Shown here: positions 53,046 through 57,652 of the stretch, in pieces | Numbering within the stretch: the first letter of the stretch is position 1 | Layout of the letters: every line of letters starts with the position of its first letter | Source of the DNA: Phycisphaerae bacterium | GTDB taxonomy: Bacteria > Planctomycetota > Phycisphaerae > SM23-33 | DNA: 57,652 nucleotides | Assembly (NCBI GenBank): GCA_030745875.1 | Contig: JASLNT010000034.1 | Span: forward strand, 1 to 57,652 | Direction: 5' to 3' | Made by a program: the position numbers and the translations under genes | Notes under the pieces: model-generated | What the model saw: the letters and a program-made list of their open reading frames with translations, nothing else | Databases searched by the model: none | Told to the model about the DNA's origin: nothing

Positions 53046-53417
53046 TTACTCAGAGCAATGTGAGGCAGGGACGACTTTGCGCCATTCGTCATCGGTCAGC
53101 GGGTAGATGAAGTAGTCATCTATGGTGCCCTCGGCTGTAACGCCGTCGACCAGACCGCGGACCTCCGATTCCGCCGCGGGCCCGCATAACACTACTACCC
53201 TCGCGTTTTGCTGGAGTCGCCGCACGGCGCGACACAACCCGCTCAAACCAACGTAGGAGGCTGCGATTACAACGCTCGCCCAATCATGGCTTTCCATTGC
53301 CCCCAGCGCCTCGTACGGATCGTCAAAGGCAGCCAGCACGCCGGGACCGAAATGATCCGAAAACTCATCCGTTACCGCAAGTTCAGCCAGAACGAGCATC
53401 TGCCCTTCGGCGGTCAC
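53046..53417 (-). CDS. Small response-regulator-fold protein
   Basis: 123 residues from a GTG start that overlaps the preceding stop by four bases; GGAGGA about seven bases upstream supports it. The sequence alternates strands and helices (MLVLAELAVTD, WASVVIAASYVGL, ARVVVLCGPA) like a CheY-type receiver, but I see no clear phospho-acceptor Asp and no output domain. With the upstream partner it forms a two-gene unit. Function unknown. Confidence 0.6.
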   Translation of the reverse strand: MTAEGQMLVLAELAVTDEFSDHFGPGVLAAFDDPYEALGAMESHDWASVVIAASYVGLSGLCRAVRRLQQNARVVVLCGPAAESEVRGLVDGVTAEGTIDDYFIYPLTDDEWRKVVPASHCSE

Positions 53418-54022
53418 GACTCATCCTCCAGCAAGGCGGCAAGTTCTGCGCTGGTCAGCAGTTCATCGGGAGAGTCATCCGGCGGCTCGTTAGTTGCCTT
53501 CGTCTTCACCTTTGCCTTTGCCTTTGCTTTCTGCTCGGCGGGCGGGGGTGCTGCTTTCCGCCCGGCGCGAGACGCCTCTCTGATCGACCGCGCCAGTGAT
53601 GACAGCTCCGGGGACTCACCGCCAACAGCCTGAGAGGAGACCGGAACTTGTCCGCCAGAGGGCGATGACACCGCCAGCCCATCCAACAAGGCCGACAAAT
53701 GATCCCGGGTCGAAAGACGCACACCGCTGAGGTCAGTAGTGGTCATCCCTGCCGGCACAGAGCCAACGGCCAGAACTTCCAGACTTCGTTGGCGCGTCAT
53801 TTCGATCAGCGGCAGGTCGCCGGGCGTCAGGCATCGCAAATCGATGACCACCGCAATGGGGGGCTCTGCAAGCAGTTCGGCAGCGGCTTCATATGGGCTG
53901 GTAACGCGCACACAATTATACTGCGACGCGGAATTCTCACATTGCGCGGCCCGCGCGAGAGACGAATCACGAGATAATATGATTATCTTCCGCCCCCGAT
54001 ATGATTTAGCATTGTCGCCCAT
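53414..54022 (-). CDS. Receiver-like protein with a low-complexity linker
   Basis: 202 residues. Residues about 8-100 look like a receiver fold (KIIILSRDSSLARAA, PPIAVVIDLRCLTPGDLPL, LEVLAVGSVP), with Asp in IDLRC at the usual phosphorylation strand. The rest is a linker rich in Ala and Lys (EQKAKAKAKVKTKA) and an acidic tail ending LLTSAELAALLEDES. There is no DNA-binding domain. The start at 54022 rather than further upstream is supported by the promoter at 54051-54079, whose start point would lie near 54044. It is coupled to the next gene by a GTGA overlap. Confidence 0.6.
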   Translation of the reverse strand: MGDNAKSYRGRKIIILSRDSSLARAAQCENSASQYNCVRVTSPYEAAAELLAEPPIAVVIDLRCLTPGDLPLIEMTRQRSLEVLAVGSVPAGMTTTDLSGVRLSTRDHLSALLDGLAVSSPSGGQVPVSSQAVGGESPELSSLARSIREASRAGRKAAPPPAEQKAKAKAKVKTKATNEPPDDSPDELLTSAELAALLEDES

Positions 54023-54050
54023 AGCCTGAGTCCCTCTAGCTCTGGAGAAC

Positions 54051-54079
54051 ATTATAACGCGGACAACGAATTCAGTCAA
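54051..54079 (-). promoter_or_regulatory. Strong promoter of the receiver-like gene pair
   Basis: TTGACT (54074-54079), exactly 17 bases, then TATAAT (54051-54056) on the minus strand. This is the best consensus match in the window. Its start point, about 54044, decides against the longer in-frame start codons upstream. Confidence 0.7.
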
Positions 54080-54085
54080 TGGGTT

Positions 54086-54114
54086 TTGTCAACTGACGCG
54101 TATGGTGGTATGAT
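54086..54114 (+). promoter_or_regulatory. Promoter of the HIT hydrolase gene
   Basis: TTGTCA (54086-54091), 17 bases, TATGAT (54109-54114); both boxes match at five of six. The start point would fall near 54121, at or one base before the ATG at 54122, so the transcript would be leaderless or nearly so. Confidence 0.55.
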
Positions 54115-54121
54115 CAGCATT

Positions 54122-54670
54122 ATGAATGATAACTCCGACAAGCTTCCTCCCGAGGCGGCCAACAGCAACATATGGGCTCCGTGGCGAATTGAATACATCC
54201 AATCTCTGGCCGGAGATGACGATGACTGCTTCCTCTGCCGCTACCGCGACGAACCTTCCAAAGACAGCGAGAACCTGCTCCTGTGGCGAGGGAGGGAGTG
54301 CTTTGCGGTAATGAACCGCTTCCCCTACACCGGTGGGCATATGCTGGTGGCGCCGCTGGAGCATGTGGCGGGACTCGAAGATCTCACCGGCAGCGCAATG
54401 TGCGAGATGATGGAGATGGTTCGCGATCTCCAGAGCGCCTTGACCGGGGCGATCGGCGCGCATGGATTCAACGTTGGTATGAACATCGGGCGGTGCGCCG
54501 GGGCGGGACTGCCCGGACACCTGCACCTCCACGTAGTACCCAGGTGGAACGGCGATACGAATTTCATGTCCGTCCTGGGAGACATCAGGGTAATACCCCA
54601 GGCTCTGACCCGACTTTACGAGCAACTGCAAGAGGTATCGACCGAACTCGAGTTGCCGAAACTCTCATGA
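54122..54670 (+). CDS. HIT-family nucleotide hydrolase/phosphorylase
   Basis: 182 residues. The histidine triad is HLHLHVV at 133-138, preceded by the typical NVGMNIGRCAGAGLPGHLH. An N-terminal CFLCRYRDEPSKDSENLLLW has the CxxC zinc site of the HIT branch that includes AP4A phosphorylase-like enzymes. It should act on dinucleoside polyphosphates or adenylyl conjugates in the cytoplasm. Upstream in-frame starts at 54110 and 54086 lie inside the promoter. The stop overlaps the next start (ATGA), so it is coupled to the dGTPase-like gene, which makes a nucleotide-clearing pair. Confidence 0.88.
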   Translation: MNDNSDKLPPEAANSNIWAPWRIEYIQSLAGDDDDCFLCRYRDEPSKDSENLLLWRGRECFAVMNRFPYTGGHMLVAPLEHVAGLEDLTGSAMCEMMEMVRDLQSALTGAIGAHGFNVGMNIGRCAGAGLPGHLHLHVVPRWNGDTNFMSVLGDIRVIPQALTRLYEQLQEVSTELELPKLS

Positions 54671-55800
54671 CCACTGAAGATCCCTCCTCATCAGTATCGC
54701 AACCGGCTTTATGGGCCGTAACCGAAGCCGACGGCGGCGAGCGAAAATATCCCGAGGAGGCGCACGCCTACCGCACGTGCTTCCAGCGCGATCGCGATCG
54801 GATCGTACACTGCACCGCCTTTCGCCGCCTGGACTTCAAGACGCAGGTATTCGTGCCCCACGAGCACGACCACTTCCGCACGCGCATGACCCACACGCTG
54901 GAGGTCGCCCTGATCGCCCGAACACTCGGGCGGGCGCTGGGGCTCAACGAAGACCTTATCGAAGCGGTCGCGCTGGCACACGACCTGGGCCATTCGCCGT
55001 TCGGGCACGGGGGCGAAGCGGTCCTCGCCAAACTGATGGCAGAACACGGCGGATTCGAACACAACCGCCAGTCGCTGCGAGTGGTCGACTATCTCGAACA
55101 CCCCTATCCGGACTTCCGGGGCCTGAACCTGACGCAAGTAGTTCGCGAATGCATCGCCAGGCACGAGACAGCCTACGACACGCCGGCGTGTTCGGACTTC
55201 AGCGATGATCTCCAGGCCCCGCTGGCCGGACAGGTAGTCGACGCCGCCGACGAGATCGCCTACACGTCAGCCGACCTGGAAGACGCCCTGGTCTCAGGAT
55301 TCATCACAACTGCGCAGCTTGACGATCTGGAACTGTGGCAGCGGGCGTGGGGCGCCGCGAGCCAACAGTACCCGGGCGCTCGCGAGATACACCTCCGCAT
55401 ACGAGCCTGTAAAAACGTGCTGGAGATCATGGCATCCGATCTGCTCGAAACGACTGTCACAGGCATAAGAGCCCTCGGGGCAAAGGCGAGCCCCGACACC
55501 GTCCGCCGTGCAGGACGGAAATGTGCGCATTTCAGCGATGCGCTCGCCCCGGCGATCGCCAACCTCCAGAAATTCCTGATGGATAATGTCTATGAAGCCG
55601 GGGAAAACCGCCGCCGCAACGAAGAAACGCAACGCATAATTACCGACCTGTTCTCCCGCTACATCGCCGATGGGTCGCTGCTGCCGGAGCGATACCGCCG
55701 GCGGATCGACACCGAGGGCCTCCACCGCGTGGTTTGCGACTACATCGCGGGCATGACCGACCGCTACTGCAAAGCTCAGCACGCCGAGATCATTTCTTGA
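54667..55800 (+). CDS. dGTPase-like HD-domain triphosphohydrolase
   Basis: 377 residues. The HD signature is visible in order: FRTRMTHTLEVALIARTL with His76, ALAHDLGHSPFGHGGE with His105-Asp106, and ADEIAYTSADLEDAL near 194-208. The opening ERKYPEEAHAYRTCFQRDRD and RIVHCTAFRRLDFKTQVF is diagnostic of the deoxyguanosinetriphosphate triphosphohydrolase-like proteins (Dgt type, shorter than E. coli Dgt). It should remove triphosphate from dNTPs. The start at 54667 overlaps the HIT stop; the longer open frame upstream is antisense or out of frame to HIT. The last 11 bases overlap the convergent GH127 gene. Confidence 0.92.
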   Translation: MTTEDPSSSVSQPALWAVTEADGGERKYPEEAHAYRTCFQRDRDRIVHCTAFRRLDFKTQVFVPHEHDHFRTRMTHTLEVALIARTLGRALGLNEDLIEAVALAHDLGHSPFGHGGEAVLAKLMAEHGGFEHNRQSLRVVDYLEHPYPDFRGLNLTQVVRECIARHETAYDTPACSDFSDDLQAPLAGQVVDAADEIAYTSADLEDALVSGFITTAQLDDLELWQRAWGAASQQYPGAREIHLRIRACKNVLEIMASDLLETTVTGIRALGAKASPDTVRRAGRKCAHFSDALAPAIANLQKFLMDNVYEAGENRRRNEETQRIITDLFSRYIADGSLLPERYRRRIDTEGLHRVVCDYIAGMTDRYCKAQHAEIIS

Positions 55801-57652
55801 GAACCGGGAACACGGTTATGCGCAGTTTCGCCGCCCCGTACGGTATCAGCGTGAGTTCTTCCAGCGGCTCTGAACTTTGGACAGGGCTTTTGGGGGGAAG
55901 TCCGGCGCGATTGGGCTGCTGGAGTTTCCGCTGGGGCACCTGGGCGTTGTGGTCGGTGAGTTTCCAGGCAGGCAGTCGGCGGCCTTTGACGGTCAGTTTC
56001 ACCGGCGCCATCTTGGCATCGAATACGTAATCCTTGATTCCGACCTTCTCGAACTTCAACGATCCTTCGAGGTTGTCGGGGTCTATCTGCAGCGCGTAGT
56101 TCCACGGCGTGGTCGGATAGATCGCCCAATCGGCGCACTGCGGGGTCTTGGCCTTGAAGTCGGGCCAGTCTTTGACCTTCCGCCAGTCTTCGCCGATCTT
56201 CAGCGAGTAGACTAACGGGCCGCGCTGGATCGCCACCGCGTCATTCCGCCTCTTGTCGAGCTTGAGCTTCATGGGCAGTGTCACTTTGACGATGTCGCCA
56301 TTTTTCCACGTGCGATTGAGCTTGAGGTACTGCCCGGCCTTCGGCGAGGTGGTTTTCCCGTCGGGCGTGATGACCTTGGCTGAGTCGGCCCAGCCGGGAA
56401 TGCGAACGTAGAGCGGGAACTCCGCCGGGGCATCGGTGTGGATGGTGAACTTGATGTTCTCGTCGAACGGGTATTCGGTTTCTTCAGTTATCGTCACCTT
56501 TTTGTCTCCGGCTACGATCGAGGTAACTTCGGACGGAGCGTAGACAACCGCCACCAGACCGCCGTCGGGCGTAGCCATCCACGTATTGGCCGCAAATTTG
56601 GGCCAGCCCTGCGGCAGATTCGCGGTGCAGCAGGGGAAGTGCGAGTACGGGCCGAACAGATAGGTGCGGTCTTTCGTCTCACAGGCCACCTGGTTGACCC
56701 GCTGGAAGTACTGGTGCGTCCACTGCTTCGGTCCGACCGTGGCCGGCCAGGCGTTGTAGGTGATCTTCTCGAGCCGGTCTGCCAGCGTCCAGTCGCCGGA
56801 GACCGAGAGGAGCACTTCGATCGAGAACATCTCATCGATCACGAGGCACAGTTCGCATCCCTTGTCCGGACCGCGCCCGGCGAGACATTCTTCGGCGGTG
56901 AATATCCCCACCGGCGTTCCGTGGTAGCGGTCGAGGTTCTCGAAACACTTGGTAATCGCCGCGAGGTCGTACTTATCCTTCGTCACCAGGTAGGAGATCC
57001 CCGGGGTCTTGACGCCCATCGCGGTGTTTACGCCGTGCTGATGGTGGCCCCATCCTTTGGCCGCATTTTCCATTCCCTTGAAGGTGGTGAAACTCTCCGA
57101 CCAGTTTCGCCCGGCGGCGCGCATGGCCTTGACCAGCTCGATCAGGGATTCATCGCCCGTCCGGTCATACAACCACATCGCCACGTACGCCACATCTCCC
57201 CAGCGGTTGAAGGCCCACGCGGGCTTCAGGCCCCCGCGGTTCATCGGATGCAGACCGTCGTTGTCGACAACCTGCTGGCTCTTGACGCTCAGCCTGCTTC
57301 CCTCGTCCGAAATGAGATAGAACGTGTACCAGCCGTTTTCGCGGATGGCTATCTTGCCTTTGAAGCGTATGGCGAAGTTATCCGGCTTGGCGGATTTCTT
57401 GTTCTTCTTGTAGATCGGTGCGATGTCGAAGTTGACCGCCTTGCCGCTATCTGTCATCTTGAGCTTGTCAAAGTCGGGAAGCTTGTCCCAACTGCCTTCA
57501 TAGTACTCGTACTGCAGGTCCTTCAGCGATGCATCGGGGATCCGCCGCCTTTCGATGTCGGGCCCTTCCCATAGCACTTCGAGGCCCTGGCCGCCGCCCT
57601 TCTCGAAGTAGGTTACGGTGATCTCGTGGTCGCTGTTCTCCAGGAGCGTCTT
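55790..57652 (-). CDS. PA14-GH127 glycosidase, 3' part (gene runs off the window)
   Basis: 620 residues are visible and the frame is still open at the window edge. From the N-terminal side: the tail of a PA14 domain (YFEKGGGQGLEVLWEGPDIE); a second PA14 domain that breaks off at VVDNDGLHPMN; then a GH127 (beta-L-arabinofuranosidase, formerly DUF1680) domain starting at PAWAFNRWGDVAYVAMWLYD. The GH127 zinc and catalytic residues are present: the Glu of TAEECLAG, the ELC pair and the CC of HFPCCTANLPQGWP. The usual first 200 or so residues of the GH127 barrel are missing at the junction near 57235. It is probably secreted and acts on arabinose-containing or related glycans. Confidence 0.75.
   Translation of the reverse strand, partial: KTLLENSDHEITVTYFEKGGGQGLEVLWEGPDIERRRIPDASLKDLQYEYYEGSWDKLPDFDKLKMTDSGKAVNFDIAPIYKKNKKSAKPDNFAIRFKGKIAIRENGWYTFYLISDEGSRLSVKSQQVVDNDGLHPMNRGGLKPAWAFNRWGDVAYVAMWLYDRTGDESLIELVKAMRAAGRNWSESFTTFKGMENAAKGWGHHQHGVNTAMGVKTPGISYLVTKDKYDLAAITKCFENLDRYHGTPVGIFTAEECLAGRGPDKGCELCLVIDEMFSIEVLLSVSGDWTLADRLEKITYNAWPATVGPKQWTHQYFQRVNQVACETKDRTYLFGPYSHFPCCTANLPQGWPKFAANTWMATPDGGLVAVVYAPSEVTSIVAGDKKVTITEETEYPFDENIKFTIHTDAPAEFPLYVRIPGWADSAKVITPDGKTTSPKAGQYLKLNRTWKNGDIVKVTLPMKLKLDKRRNDAVAIQRGPLVYSLKIGEDWRKVKDWPDFKAKTPQCADWAIYPTTPWNYALQIDPDNLEGSLKFEKVGIKDYVFDAKMAPVKLTVKGRRLPAWKLTDHNAQVPQRKLQQPNRAGLPPKSPVQSSEPLEELTLIPYGAAKLRITVFPVLKK

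Noticed and set aside
54283..54666. N-terminal extension of the dGTPase-like frame
   Set aside because: It overlaps the HIT gene in another frame; homology begins after 54667, where an ATGA overlap gives a natural start.

Overview
The window looks like a piece of a Planctomycetota chromosome, probably from the Phycisphaerae or a nearby anaerobic or sediment lineage. This rests on the mix of families: several PQQ-type propellers, HzsA-related proteins, SUMF1-like domains, a DUF1570-type secreted protein and many exported hypothetical proteins. It is an inference from gene content, since there is no rRNA or other marker here. Most genes start with ATG preceded by a good AGGAG-type ribosome binding site. 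The few promoters I can read are of the -35/-10 housekeeping type. I saw no tRNA, rRNA, riboswitch or CRISPR array, and no gene-free stretch longer than about 300 bases.

Region 1 (1-333): the end of an IS3-family insertion sequence abuts what looks like the 5'-truncated remnant of a secreted protein gene.

Region 2 (386-31127): the most unusual part, about 31 kb made almost only of paralogous exported proteins from four families. There are two closely related PQQ-like propellers, with a third, more distant one at 35.6 kb. There are three very large proteins with an HExxHG...GGE metallopeptidase-like motif, a LamG-like domain, a long charged coiled coil and, in two of them, a left-handed beta-helix. 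There are three SUMF1-like proteins. There are four HzsA-related proteins, each with two c-type heme motifs (CxxCH). The metallopeptidase-like and SUMF1-like genes occur twice as an adjacent pair in the same order. Three of the HzsA-related genes lie in tandem behind a SUMF1-like gene. None of this resembles a named pathway that I know. It reads as an expanded envelope or extracellular redox and proteolysis system.

Region 3 (31315-42406): a carbohydrate cluster. A strong promoter with an overlapping palindrome precedes a probable five-gene operon: a putative TIM-barrel glycosidase, a second TIM-barrel glycosidase-like protein, a PQQ-like propeller, a GH5 endoglucanase and a two-repeat secreted protein. 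A convergent heparinase II/III-like lyase with an extra C-terminal domain follows.

Region 4 (42592-55800): mostly housekeeping genes. These are murA, two tiny zinc ribbons, a Bax-inhibitor-1 family membrane protein, trxB, a secreted protein, the main sigma factor rpoD, an MGDG-synthase-type glycosyltransferase, a DUF1570-like protein, an unusual thymidylate-synthase-like protein, two response-regulator-fold proteins, a HIT hydrolase and a dGTPase-like HD hydrolase.

Region 5 (55790-57652): the 3' part of a PA14-GH127 glycosidase gene that runs off the window. It has a suspicious junction between a cut PA14 domain and a shortened GH127 domain.
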